Shown piece after piece: positions 11,379 through 22,345 of a stretch of DNA of 64,000 bases (within the stretch, counting starts at the first letter, position 1; every line of letters begins with the position of its first letter). This stretch comes from Sialis fuliginosa (Eukaryota; Arthropoda; Insecta; Megaloptera; Sialidae). A model generated the notes under the pieces. The model ran no database searches. It was not told where the DNA came from and worked only from the letters and a program-made list of their open reading frames with translations. Position numbers and translations under genes: made by a program. The stretch spans positions 8,618,001 to 8,682,000 of the forward strand of contig OY540810.1 of the NCBI GenBank assembly GCA_961205875.1. Direction: 5' to 3'.

Positions 11379-11664
11379 CACCTAATTCTGTTTTTACACG
11401 GTAGATACGTTCCAGAAAAAACCGTGTAAAAAAAAACCGTGTAAAAAAAGACATGAAGTACATAAATTTTGTTTGGTCGCCAGATGGCGTTTATTTAAGC
11501 TACGATTTGTTTTTATACTTGTTCTTTAAAATTTAAATCAAATGGCTTTTTATAATCGTGCTAAATCGAATCAAATCGTGTAAAAACGGAAAAAAAAATT
11601 TTTTTCTAGACCGTGTTAAATCAAAACCGTGTAAAAAAAGACCGTGTAAAAACAGAATTGGGTG
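11379..11664. mobile_element. TA-flanked MITE with ACCGTGTAAAAA repeats
   Basis: Inverted ends CACCTAATTCTGTTTTTA (11379) and TAAAAACAGAATTGGGTG (ending 11664) lie between TA dinucleotides. Internal copies of accgtgtaaaaa occur on both sides: two near 11420-11450 and three near 11610-11660. A related decayed copy is at 34363-34845. The TA duplication and subterminal repeats fit the Tc1/mariner-pogo group. Non-coding. Confidence 0.8.
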
Positions 11665-11859
11665 TATATTTCAAATTAAAAAAAAAGAATAAAATTAACT
11701 GCTCATAAATTATACCTAGTAATATTCTCTAAAATTTGTATCAAATAAACATTTTTTTTAATGAATTGAACAAAAGTTATAGATAATAATATTACCTACA
11801 AGTTTTAATTTGACCGTCTTTCTCTAATAAACACTGTTTCAAAGTAATTAGAAAAATTC

Positions 11860-12160
11860 GAAAATCGACATCAGTAAACATCCGTATCCGGTTGAAAGAT
11901 CGTTTTCAAGACAAAAATTAATCTTAAATATAAAATTTCACCCTTCTAAACGATTTGTCGTATTTATGTTACAGTGTCTACACACCGACAGATAGACGAA
12001 CAGTCAGAATAGATTAAGGGAATGTCAAAATGGATAATTCCATCGAAATCCGGATATCTAAAAAAATCGACTTCACAATACTTACTTATATGACACATAT
12101 CTATGTGTGTTTTATATTCATGTGTATAAGAAAGTAAAAATGAATTAATATTTCGAATTT
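11860..12160 (+). repeat. Interspersed repeat family F, copy 1
   Basis: Shared blocks with 47030-47265 include 'agtaaacatccg', 'gatcgttttca', and 'aaaatggataattccatcga' (with a variant there). The 'atcgaaatccggat...aaaaaatcgact' tail and related pieces also occur near 12600-12830 and 62580-62885. Class unknown; it resembles the 3' end of a non-LTR retrotransposon. Confidence 0.6.
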
Positions 12161-12211
12161 AAAAAAATCTGCACGGGTGTCACGGAACTTCCTTCCACGC
12201 AATACAATGTA

Positions 12212-12598
12212 CAGTCGCCTGCATTAATGGTCTTGCAGTTTGTATTTATTTTCGTTTATCACAAAATTAGTAGGCTCCTCCCATTTGATTGTTATAATAT
12301 TTAAATCATTTCTCCATGTATCAAACAAAGACAGATATTTTGAAATTCATTTGCTAGATAAAGAACTACTCTTCGTTTATAGTACTCATATATATTTGTG
12401 CTATTAAATTATTATGTAATCTATTGAAAATTGTATACGTAAATTTTGTGGCAATAAATATTTGATATTCCGAATTTTAGTATTTAAATATATTAAACTT
12501 GATAGAAAAAGATAACCGATGATGTTTGTCTTTAAATTTAGAATCTGTTGTAAGCGATTCTAGCCTTTAGGGTGCCAGACGAGTTCTGCAGGCGACTG
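12212..12598. mobile_element. TA-flanked MITE, ends CAGTCGCCTGCA
   Basis: Perfect 12-base inverted ends CAGTCGCCTGCA and TGCAGGCGACTG, with TA at 12210-12211 and 12599-12600. Length 387 bases; the interior is AT-rich and non-coding. A CAGT-starting terminus with TA duplication is characteristic of pogo/Tigger-like elements. It appears inserted within repeat family F sequence, since family F blocks lie on both sides. Confidence 0.8.
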
Positions 12599-12599
12599 T

Positions 12600-12830
12600 A
12601 CCTACGTGTTTTTTTTTACAAAAGAAAAAAAAATAGTTTTCTAAAATTGGAGAGTTTCTTCCCAGACAAAACACAATCTTAAAGTTAAATACAAAATTTT
12701 ACCCTTCTATGATTTGTCGTATTAAAACATCTACAGATAGACACAGACATTATAATAGTCCGAATAGATTCAGGAAAGTTCAAACTTACCATACATAGGC
12801 CGTAGAAGAAAGTAAAAAGAACATTTACAT
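12600..12830 (+). repeat. Interspersed repeat family F, copy 2
   Basis: Contains 'ttcttcccagacaaaacac', 'ttacccttctatgatttgtcgtatt' in two overlapping blocks also present at 11930-11970, then 'acagatagacacagac' and 'gaatagattcaggaaa'. May be the continuation of sequence left of the MITE at 12212-12598. Confidence 0.55.
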
Positions 12831-14040
12831 TTCTCCAAATACGTCAATGCAATACATATTTGAATTTTTCTCGTGAATATTTTGAACCCTTACTAATTTT
12901 CACACCCATGGGAGTTACAATTAATTTTACTTTTTATTAAAAAGCAATGCTTCTTAAGTAATGAATAATTATTCCCACGGGAGTAATATCAAATTTTTCC
13001 GAGGTAATGAGCCAACATCACTATATAAAGAGTATGTGGATAATTTTAGTCCTATTGTATAACGAAATATACAAAATATTAAGGACCACTGTTTTTTGTT
13101 TTTTTTTTCAAATGGGGTATCAATTCCTTTGAAGTGTTTGATAAATTTATCGCACGCGCGGTAAGTAAATATGTTTTAAAATAGTGGTGATATTAAAACT
13201 TATATCGTACGGATTAGAGTCACCAACTGTGTTATAATAAGTTGAAGTATCACTGAACTAAATTATAAAACAAATCCATAGATTATAACAAAGAATTAAT
13301 ACTCCGTTGAAAATGCTTGTCAGCCCACAAATTTTGTTATCTCCTTTATAATATCGGACATGTAATTTAAAAAAATGTATAGTATATAATAGTTTATATC
13401 ACAATCAGACAATCATATTCTTTCAACTAAATTATTAAGTTAAAAATTATTTCTGTTATAAGTTTTCAACATCAGATAAAAATTATAAAAATCTAATATT
13501 AACAAAAAACATTCATAACGATACATAAAAATGATTTAATGGGCGCGTCTTGAAAAATTAATTATATACAAACACGATAATTAAATATGTTTTATCTCGT
13601 GAAACATTTAACGAACAATGTAGTTTTTATATTATTTTTAGACATTTACTTTCAATAAACGAGGTAATTAAAATGTTTAACTCTTTTAGTTTTATATTGA
13701 GGAAAGTAAATGTATGTCCTAATAAAGGGGGGGGCTAGGAAGATTTCAGGGGTCCCGAAAATTTTAAGGATAGTACGGAAATGTTAGAAATTTCCTTACG
13801 CTCGCGAAACGGAGGGGTATAGGGTCCCAGAAATGTTATTTTGCTTTCTCAGGACCTGTATGTATCTAAGTATTAACAAATTAATTTTATTCATCTTTCA
13901 ATACCTACTTTATGAAATTTTATCTAGTAATTAATAAAACTTTAACTATTTAATATTAATTTTTAAATCAATAATTAAAGATTCAATATTTTTCAAAATT
14001 TCTTTGTCTTTATATGAATAAATGTAAAAAAAAATATTCA
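12831..14040. other. AT-rich non-coding sequence with a G-rich patch
   Basis: Mostly unremarkable. Near 13180-13340 a block ('gtcaccaactgtgtt', 'gaaaatgcttgtcag') recurs in variant form at 45440-45560. At 13722-13845 a G-rich patch ('aaaggggggggctagg', 'caggggtcccgaaaat', 'atagggtcccagaaa') looks like decayed hAT-type terminal DNA. No gene seen. Confidence 0.45.
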
Positions 14041-14044
14041 CATG

Positions 14045-14130
14045 ATTGGGACGAAATCAAGACGAGACTATCAGTTATACTAAGACGAAACGAGATCTAA
14101 CTCTCGTCTCGTGTTCAGCCCAATTTGTTA
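14045..14130. repeat. GAGACGAGA-rich repeat fragment
   Basis: Shares 'aagacgagactatcagttat', 'gacgaaacgagatcta' and 'actctcgtctcgtgtt' with the copy at 8035-8165. Unclassified. Confidence 0.5.
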
Positions 14131-14534
14131 CCAAGGACTCACACAATGCAGAAAAAACAATATACACATTCGTTATATATATATTTTTTATTTCAGTAAA
14201 AAAATGTATACTGTAACTAAATATTTAAAATTCATTTATGCATAAGCATGCAATGTACAAATTACATGTATGAAATGTATGTAATACCTACTACATACAC
14301 ACACATAGAAGTAAAGTGCTTACAGTGATAGAAGAATAAATAAAAGGATGAATTACACACAGATTTAAACAAGAATTCATTAATTTTAATTGAAATATTT
14401 GCTCTTAAAATTTTATAATTGTAAAAGCAAAATATTTATTAATACATTGTGTTTTTGATGTACTTAACTTATAGAGCTATAACTACTAAACAATTAATCA
14501 AAATAATTTCAAATAGTAATACATAAAACTAGAC

Positions 14535-14735
14535 CAACGGTCTTCAAACTGTGTTTCGCGGAACCCCGGAGTTCCACGGTACCTCTCCGGGGGTTTCACG
14601 AGTCAAAATAAAAAGTTGACTAGTGTTTATTAACTAAAAATATAAAGATACATTTAGTTATATTCGAAAAGGAGAGGAAGGGGCTCCGAAAAAAATCTTA
14701 TAGTTCCAAGCGTTCCGTAAGTCGACAAAGTTTGA
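14535..14735. mobile_element. Decayed hAT-like non-autonomous element
   Basis: Left end 'acggtcttcaaactgtgttt' followed by 'cgcggaaccccggag' and 'ctccgggggtttcacg'; right end 'gttccaagcgttccgtaagt' then 'gacaaagtttga', an imperfect complement of the left. Ends reading GGTCTTCAAACT are typical of hAT-family MITEs found across animals. No 8-bp duplication can be read with confidence. Confidence 0.55.
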
Positions 14736-14748
14736 ATTAGATTATGCA

Positions 14749-15202
14749 GGTGATTTACAACTAGGATCTTAGCTTCTGAGTGTAAGCTGCGTCGATTTGG
14801 TCGTGTTATCGGCCAACGTTTCGTCTAACATTGGACATCATCTGCAGTGAACATCTTCAGGGCTCTTCTGAAACTAGCAGCACTTTTAGAAGAGCCCTGA
14901 AGATGTCTGCTGCAATGTGTGACGAAACGTTGACCGATAACACGACCAAATCGACGCGTCTTACACCCAGAAGCCAAGATCCATATCAAGATCACCGCAG
15001 AAGCCTCAAGAATTGTATTTACAACTAGTGTAAAAAAATTAACAGTAGCAAAATTTAAAAAAAATTGTTTTTTGGGCAAAATTTTTGGAAGTCTGTAGTT
15101 CCCTCACGAAGAATTTCCGGATATATTTTCATATGAAGTTTTTTGCTAAAAATAATATTTTCGATCTACTGTTAAATTTTTTTACACTAGCTGTAAATCA
15201 CC
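14749..15202. mobile_element. MITE (GGTGATTTACA ends) split by a later insertion
   Basis: The left end GGTGATTTACAACTA (14749) and right end CTAGCTGTAAATCACC (ending 15202) are inverted. The left arm resumes at 15017 (atttacaactagtgtaaaaa) and matches the complement of 15165-15200, including 'attaacagtag'. Without the inserted 253 bases plus its duplication the MITE would be about 190 bases. Similar starts occur at about 19167 and 31378 (caggtgatttataa). Confidence 0.8.
14764..15016. mobile_element. Hairpin insertion with 11-bp target duplication (Penelope-like?)
   Basis: The insert is flanked by the same 11 bases, ATTTACAACTA (14753-14763 and 15017-15027). It consists of two ~100-base inverted arms: 14764-14868, and about 14886-14982, which begins near 'agaagagccctgaagatg'. 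A 34-base unpaired tail ends in 'cctcaagaattgt'. Each arm contains CTGAAGATG ... CGAAACGTTG. A long target duplication plus inverted partial arms and a tail fits Penelope-like retroelement pseudo-LTRs better than DNA transposons. The family assignment is inference. Confidence 0.65.
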
Positions 15203-16099
15203 ATTTTGGGACTTATCTGAAGTTTCTATGATTTATAGTTCCAAAGTACTATGCCACTTTTTATCCACCCTTGATTCAAAAATACAACATTTTAAAAATA
15301 ATTAAATTACTTTCTCTTGAATTTCTAATTAAATAACATTCATTGAAGTATTCAGAAGACTAAAGGACTAGCATTACAAAGTACCTATTCATTGAAAAAG
15401 TCATTGCGTATTTAGTCTTTATAAACATAATTAGTAGCAAATAAATAGAAATTAATTTCTGAAATTGAACTACTAATAATGCCAAGAATTAAATTAAAGT
15501 TATTTTAAAAATATGTGGAATAAGGTTATATATATATTATATTATATCGTCTCGATGTCATCTTGAAAATTAAAATAATCTTGTTTCGGTCTCGTCTCAT
15601 ACACGTGACCGAAATTCGTCTCGTGTGAATTTATTTTCTAAAAAACAAATAAGTAAATTTTTATTAATTTTTATCACCCGATTTTAAGTCAATCTCATCT
15701 CAGCGTGCAGCCTTAATTTGCAATAATAATTCGCATTTATAGACACTTTCTTTAGTATTATAGTATACTATTTAATTAAAAATTGATTATATTCCTCTTC
15801 ATTTTGATAAACAATTTTAATTATACAACGTTAATTAATTAATTACCATTTTTATACTGGATGTCCTAATTAATGAAATAAAATAATGAAAAAGTTCATT
15901 ATTGACTCATTTAAATGAACTTAAAAATTTATAAACAATGATTTATTTCTTTTTACGAAATGAACTTCCAAATTAAGAAACGAAAAATTCTCTTCTAATT
16001 AATTTATATCTCTATCTGATGATTACATTACTGCTTCACTTATTATAATGAAAACAAGATTTTTTTTAATTTGAAGTAAAACATTACCTCTCTATGCAT
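15203..16099. other. AT-rich DNA with a GAGACGAGA-type repeat
   Basis: At about 15545-15715 there are several 'cgtctcg' motifs (atatcgtctcgatgtc, tcggtctcgtctcata, aattcgtctcgtgtg), the same family as at 8035 and 14045. The rest is featureless A/T-rich DNA. Confidence 0.45.
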
Positions 16100-16345
16100 A
16101 ATATAAAACAAAGTCTCCCGATGCGTCTGTGTGTCTGTTGATACACGATTTTTTCAGTAACTACTAAACGGATTTAATTTCGGTTTTTACTAATGGATAA
16201 AGTATTTCACGAGGAAGGTTTAGGTGTATTATTTGTGTACATTTTATGAAGTCGGAATATCTTCTAGTTAGCGATAAGTGAAAACAATGTCACAGGTTTG
16301 TTACAGATTAAATTTATAACCCTCGGTAACACCGGATCCAAAACG
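16100..16345 (+). repeat. Helitron-like fragment, family B
   Basis: Shares 'acgattttttcagtaact', 'actaaacggatt', 'aggtttaggtgta' and 'cggtaacaccggatcc' with the 3' half of the Helitron-like element at 29225-29975. The terminal CTAG is not preserved here. Confidence 0.65.
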
Positions 16346-16955
16346 ATAATTTTATATAAATAACATGGCTTGGCCATAAAATACCAACGCCTTTAAATTA
16401 ATTATTAAAAAATTATTTAATGTATGAATTTCTATGTATAATTAATAGACCCTTAGAAATAAAACTACACTATTTTACTGAAAAAAAAACATTTTATTAT
16501 ATAAAAAAATGGTATTAAAATTTTTCGTTTACGCAACCTTGGCGCAAAACTTGTATATCGGAAAATAATCTCTTGTATATTTTATCGAAGTGTTTGCCAT
16601 TTAGAACGGAGAAAATTGAAAATTTCGTCTGTAGAATGACATTTTAATTACTAACTTTGTCCATTTTTAAACGCATTCGGAAAACATATTTTATTACATT
16701 CATCTCTGTCGAACACTCCCTTACTCAAATTAGACCATTATCCACATACGTTATAGCAAAGTTTCTAAAAATATGTTCGTACGAAAAAACGATCATGCTC
16801 ATAATAATAAAAATATACTCACAATATGTTACGTATAGACTTGATGTATTCTTAATTATTAGACGATAAAATCTGAAATAGAATAAAAATAAGATTAGTA
16901 CGTTTACACATAAATTTTTATGATTTTCACTATTTTCAGAAAGATGTGTGTGTGT

Positions 16956-17358
16956 GTATGTATATAAATTTCCTTGTTCCTTTCCGCTATTTGAGTGCCT
17001 GCAGGAATTTACGGAACATACTATTTAAATTTAATAGTGTCTATGAAACGCGTTTCCTTTTATACACATTTGAAAAGGCATAAATATAATGATAATAAAT
17101 GTTGAAGAACATACGTGTTCCAACATAGAAAAATATTTTAAAAATATGTCACAAAATTAGGCATAAGATTTATTTTTAAACATTATAAATATTATATGAA
17201 AAATTTACATTGACCTAACTTCGGAGGAAATAGCTGAATATTCAAGTAAGATTAGATGTAATCAGATTTAAGTTATTTGTTCTAATTTTATAGACCACAA
17301 AAGTGACGACACAGGAAATATTAGACCTCGCTATTTGCAATGAATATTTATTCATTTT
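16956..17358 (+). repeat. 0.4-kb duplicated segment, copy 1
   Basis: Near-identical to 35979-36371 in the same orientation, with only scattered substitutions and one small gap near 17150. Near the right end an acceptor-like 'ctaattttatag' precedes 'gtgacgacacaggaaatatt', which reads VTTQEILDLAICNEY in one frame. That peptide is preserved in both copies, so a captured exon or transposon coding relic is possible. The family is not recognised. Confidence 0.75.
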
Positions 17359-18200
17359 ACTTCCATGTTCTGAAAGAAATGGAAGTATTGTAATACCATC
17401 GAAAAATCGTGTCCGAAATAATGAGATTCTGATTGTACTAGCTTCAAAACTTAAAGAAAAGTTAATTTCCGCATGACGGCTGTGCGTGTGTCTGGATGTA
17501 GAATTTTCTTTCGTTCACGAAACGACTGTAAAAATGCACCGATCTGAATGTACTCTGAGTACTCTTGATTTCGGATTTAGGGTTTTGGAAATATTCGAAA
17601 TTTTGTAACTTTTATCGTCTAAAAAGCGAACGTTGCGAGTATTATCTCACTAATTTTGATAAGACTTGAAGAACATTTATTATGTGTACGTGCCTAAACA
17701 GCTATTGAAGGAGTGAAAACCACCCTCAAAATTCAAATTTTAAATACTAATTAATACGTCATTAATTCATGTTTCCTTGGAAACAAATGCAACTTAATTC
17801 AAATTGTCAAATTAGTTGTTCTACGAATTTGTATTATGTTTTTGACATTAGGACATTAAAAAACTAATATTAATATAAAGGTAAATGGCAATAACTGCTG
17901 TACCCGTCGTAAGTATGTATTTTTTTATGTATTACGAAATTTATATTCATAGTAGCAGATTATATAAATAAAATATTTTTCAAAAAATTTATATTTAAAA
18001 ATTATTTAAAAAGATAGAAATATCATGGAAATCATGTATGGTTCTCCATACCGATATTTTTAAGTTATTTTGCTCAAAAAAAACCACGTGGTTACCTAGT
18101 GAAGTGCCAACCCTGACCTCAAGGGTCGAACCCCACAGCTTGCTTTATTTTAGGATCAATTGAAATTAAATTCGGATTTATCTATGGAATTCTAATATCA
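17359..18200 (+). repeat. Interspersed repeat family C, copy 1 (uninterrupted)
   Basis: Blocks shared with 23285-24000 (same strand) and, inverted, with 40365-40805, 48170-48624 and 52076-52340: 'ggaagtattgtaatacc', 'taaacagctattgaaggagt', 'ccctcaaaattcaaatttta', 'gttgttctacgaatttg', 'gtatggttctccata'. This copy contains GAAATTTTG at 17597-17605, the single-copy empty site for the fold-back element at 48625-52075. Non-coding, class unknown. Confidence 0.75.
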
Positions 18201-19165
18201 TAGTTCCTGTAAACTCCTAAACTAAACTAATAACAATTAATTTATTCGCAATTTATTTTACATTTAGTTTTCTATGAATGCGTTGCTTAGCAACGTTGTG
18301 TATACAAGTATAGTTATTAGCAGGTCAGTTCAAAACAATACAAACCAATATTGACATTTTGATTCAATACAGTTTAATACAATTTATTTTTAGCTACATA
18401 CATTCACTATATCGACATATTTTGTGTACAGTACTGGTTTAGGGAAGAGATATCTAGTGGCTTCCTCGGGCGTCTAGCACACCAGAGCGTCGATATTACA
18501 TACAATATAGAGATTAACAGGGGGAGTACATTTTATTGCTTCAGGCGTAACTGTTTTTTTTTTCAAAAATTGTTCACCATTTGTATACAAATATAATTTC
18601 GATTAGTTTTTCCCCCTTGTTGATTTTTTTCATTGATGTAAAAGTCGCTAAATAGTTTTTTTAGTGTGATTTAAAAAAATGAGTAACCCCTTTCGAAAAA
18701 TGTTGTATAAAATGCGTTAAAAGAGTATTTTTTTTATTTTGGCGTATTTTTGTATCATAAAGTCATTATATACAAAAGATTTTATTACTGCCCAAAGAAA
18801 AAATCAGAATCACTTAATATAATATAAAGTTTTTTCATTATGCTTTCTAAAAATATCAAAGAGTATACGGAAGGTAAATCAATACAAAGTTTTACTTTAT
18901 TTGTAAAAAAAGTTTCAAAACAAATAAAATTAACTAAATTATATAGGTATGCATTTTAGATACATATGTGTACATATATGTTATATAAAAATGCCACAAT
19001 GCGTTGTGGATGATTATAATACGATGTGATAAAATAATTAACAACATTGGTAAATTTAGATCAATAATAGTTCTCGTAAAAATAAAGCAATCAATAAATT
19101 AAACAAAATAATTGTTTTATTTTATAAATATTTAATTCTCGATATACCTATATACCTATACTATA
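18201..19165. other. AT-rich non-coding sequence
   Basis: No gene seen. Contains an RFX/X-box-like palindrome (18281-18295) and a less AT-rich stretch around 18425-18500 ('agtggcttcctcgggcg', 'agcacaccagagcgtcg') for which I find neither a coding frame nor a repeat partner. Confidence 0.4.
18281..18295. promoter_or_regulatory. X-box (RFX)-like palindrome
   Basis: CGTTGCTTAGCAACG is a perfect inverted repeat around a central T and fits the two half-sites bound by RFX factors, which control ciliary genes. No promoter or exon is seen next to it, so chance is a fair explanation. Confidence 0.25.
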
Positions 19166-20890
19166 TGCAGGATGATTTACAACTATACTTTTTACAGTAT
19201 AAATTCACACTTATAAAACGTAATCTCATATTATCGAAAATAGATTTCGCACAAATGAAATATAATTTCACATTAAAGAAAACTGATTTCACATATAAAT
19301 GAAAACAGAATTCACATATAGGAATTTTTTTAAAGGTTTTTTATTCCTTATTATATTAACACTAGGACCCACACAGGGGTTACTCAAACCCCACAAAATT
19401 TAATAAGATATTCCTGGTGAAAATTATTTTATTTATGAGTTAAATTATTACAAGATACGAAACAATATTTATAACTTATTATTTTTCGTGACACTTGTAT
19501 ATTTCAGCATTGACTGACATTTCAATACTGAATTATGACGTCACACAACATGGCGCGCAATTGGAAGCGTTTGAAAAGTACCTTTCTTTAAATTTAATAT
19601 TTTGGGGTCGGGATAAACTTTTGGATTATGAAAAAATTTTCTACAATGTTTTTTTTACCTCTAGATTACATTAAATAGGTGTTTAGGGGTTTTCATATTT
19701 GACCGGTTTACTCTATACTAGACACATATCAATAGTAAATCAAATCGGAAAAAATTTGCCTCCAGCGCACTCTTTTGCAATACGCTGCCTAAACCGTTAA
19801 ATATTGAATAATAGAATGTAGTAATGAATTATGTAGAATAGAAAGATATAAAATAATTCAACTATATTTTTCAAAAATCCTAAACAATAATTCTGTAGTC
19901 CAGTGTGGCATTTTCTATTGCCAAAGTACAAAATTATGGTCTTTTTGAAAATGCAAAAACACATTATGAGATTTTCTGAAAGTTCTACATGAAATTCGCA
20001 TTGTAGCTATATCTGAGAAGTCAGAATGCTTAATATATTGTCAGAATCAATTTATTTAAACTGACTGTAATATGTATGTAAATATATGAAAAAAAATTCA
20101 TAAGGGAAAAATAAATAAGTATTATACAAAAATATGTAATAAGTCAATATCAAATATATGCTTTTTAAAAATCCCGTCGACCAAAACAAAAATGACGTCT
20201 AAATATGAAAGATATTAAATCTGCTTTTATTCTTCGAATATAAAGCGATTTTCATATTATTAAAAACGTTTTTTATATACAAAAATAAAATATACATTGA
20301 AACGTCTTTAGAGGTTTCCAATTTAACAAATTCCAATAAAACTTTAAGCACACTCTTTTTAAAAATCAATGAAGTAATATTAAAATAACACATAATCAAC
20401 AATGACAAATATTGAGAGTATTTAAATTTTTGATAATGACATTTTTTTATAAGCGTGCTGACATTTTTTCTCTCCGTCAATGGAAATTTGTCAAATAAAT
20501 TGAAAGTTTGTTTAAGAATGTATGGCAGGTACCTAATTTCCACGAGAAATAGTTGAAATTTGGATAAGTTATTTCTTAATAAATCTAAAGTACCCACACG
20601 AAATTTCAAAAGGTTTTACTACATACTTTGAAAGTTATTATATTTTTTAAAATTAACATGGGCTTATATTATGACAGAATGGTGTATTGACGGTTAAATT
20701 TCAATAAAACACATGGTTCAATCATCAAAAAAAATCTGCAATTTTCATAAAACGTCGCTTACATATTAAGTAACAAGTTTCATAAGAAATTTTATACATA
20801 CATATTAACTAAATTGTAAGAAAAAAATAATTATTGCTGAAAAATATTGAAATTTTTTTTAAAATGACGAAATATTATATATTTTTTTAC
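19166..20890. other. AT-rich DNA with repeat fragments
   Basis: 19166-19190 begins like the MITE at 14749 ('gatgatttacaacta'). The segment 19730-19920 is an inverted partner of 2750-3415. At 19535-19570 there is a CRE within 'atgacgtcacac' followed by 'catggcgcgc'. The 136-codon open frame at 20199-20609 (minus) has no ATG at its start and no domain, and I do not call it. Confidence 0.4.
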
Positions 20891-21135
20891 ATATCGTCGA
20901 TGAATAAGAAAAGTGACACATCTCAAAAATCCTCCTTTTTGAGTTAAATAATATAAAATTTTCATAAAAAGATCGACTTTTATCAGAAAAAACGACATAA
21001 GATAGTTCATAAAATACTCGATATAGAGACCTTGTAGGTACCTATCACTTTGCCGTTTTATAACTTTTTAAATCGTTCTCCTGAAAAATGAGTATTTTTG
21101 AGATGTGTCACTTTTCTTGTGCACCGACAATATAT
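20891..21135. mobile_element. Fold-back MITE with AAAAGTGACACATCTC arms
   Basis: The left arm 'aagaaaagtgacacatctc' (about 20907) and right arm 'gagatgtgtcacttttctt' (about 21100) are exact complements. Outside them, 'atatcgtcg' and 'cgacaatatat' are imperfect complements. Total about 245 bases, no coding frame, boundaries accurate to a few bases. Confidence 0.75.
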
Positions 21136-21350
21136 GAACTACTTATATTATTATTTTCATTGCAATATTCATTTTTTGGTTTAAATTCTTTAAGTAGTTT
21201 ATAAATCAATTTGACTTTCCTACAAGCATTTAGAAGGAATAATTCATAATTTGATTTGATCATTCATTTTTGACACAGACTGTACTTGTCATACATCCAA
21301 GTTTCCGTGGTAAGCTGTAATAGATTATTAACTTCTAGTTTCGTCTTTAA

Positions 21351-22184
21351 GATTCTAAATTATGTGGATGCGCATTCTATATCCCACAATTGAATATATC
21401 GAGAATGTACAAGCTACCTTCAGAAGCATCCATCTATACAGCAGAAGCGGTAGCCATACGTGAAGCAATCAAACATTCCATGAAACTAAAAAATAATAAC
21501 ATCATAATCATATCAGACTCAAGAAGCGTCCTAGAAAAAATAAAGAACAACCATAAAAACACTACCAATTACATAATCCTAGAGATAATCCATCTATCAA
21601 CGCAAGCCATGGAGAAAAACAAAACCATACACTTCGTATGGACAAAGAGTCATTGCAACAATGAGGAGAACGAAGAAGCCGATAGACTCGCCAGATCTGC
21701 AACAACAGAGGGAGCACCAACAGAATTAGAAATTCCCCTCCAAGACTACAGTAAACTTGCAACAGACAGGGCTCGAGCAAAATGGCAAACATGGTTCCTA
21801 AGTACCAGCCAAGAAAAGGGTCATCAATATTCATTGAAACAAAAAACACTCCAGTCTAAGCCATGGTTTCAAAAAACCAAATTAGAAAGAAAATGGGTAT
21901 CCACTCTATGCAGAATTCGATTGAACCATTGCAGCACCCCAGCTCATCTGTACAAAATTGGTTGTAAAGATTCTCCATTGTGTGATTGTGACAATCAATC
22001 TCAGGGGGATGTTAATCACACGATACTAGAGTGTCAAAAATACCCCAACTACAGAGAAGAAATGATCCGAAAAATCGAAAAAAATAACACCCCTCTTCCA
22101 CTCAACATAAATACAATTTTAGCCAAAGAAAAAAACCTAAAAGAAGTAATCAAGTTTCTAAAACAGAACAATCTAACGATGTAA
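21351..22184 (+). CDS. C-terminal part of non-LTR ORF2: RNase H and zinc-knuckle
   Basis: The frame is open from 21351, just after a stop at 21348. It starts in the first strand of the RNase H fold (SKLCGCAFYIPQ), so the true start and the reverse transcriptase are missing. The conserved RNase H acidic residues appear as E in IYTAEAVAI, D in IISDSRSVL and D in NEEADRLARSA, with the usual W..SH pair in FVWTKSHCNN. The first catalytic Asp region is at or beyond the truncation. About 110 residues later comes a Cys-rich knuckle (CDCDNQSQGDVNHTILEC) typical of the extreme C-terminus of I/R1-type ORF2 proteins. RNase H would remove the RNA strand after cDNA synthesis. It cannot act alone as a retrotransposon and has no promoter of its own. 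Confidence 0.88.
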   Translation, partial: DSKLCGCAFYIPQLNISRMYKLPSEASIYTAEAVAIREAIKHSMKLKNNNIIIISDSRSVLEKIKNNHKNTTNYIILEIIHLSTQAMEKNKTIHFVWTKSHCNNEENEEADRLARSATTEGAPTELEIPLQDYSKLATDRARAKWQTWFLSTSQEKGHQYSLKQKTLQSKPWFQKTKLERKWVSTLCRIRLNHCSTPAHLYKIGCKDSPLCDCDNQSQGDVNHTILECQKYPNYREEMIRKIEKNNTPLPLNINTILAKEKNLKEVIKFLKQNNLTM

Positions 22185-22345
22185 CTAATATAATATTATT
22201 AATATTCATATATGTTAACACTCCTAATGTGTCGCCCCAATACGTTACCTATGATTCATGGTCTTCATGTTCGTCTTATACCTAAATGCTTTGATCGACC
22301 CAAAGCTAATCCTTTCCATCTCAGTGTCCATGTGTTTAGGGATAG

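Noticed and set aside
14831..15079. Overlapping frames on both strands around the hairpin
   Set aside because: Both read through the inverted arms of the insertion at 14764-15016; mirrored openness is a consequence of the inverted repeat.
20199..20609. 136-codon minus-strand open frame
   Set aside because: It begins at TTG, its first ATG is about half-way in, it is dominated by Lys/Leu/Phe/Ile, and it shows no domain or splice context. Frames this long occur by chance in AT-rich DNA.
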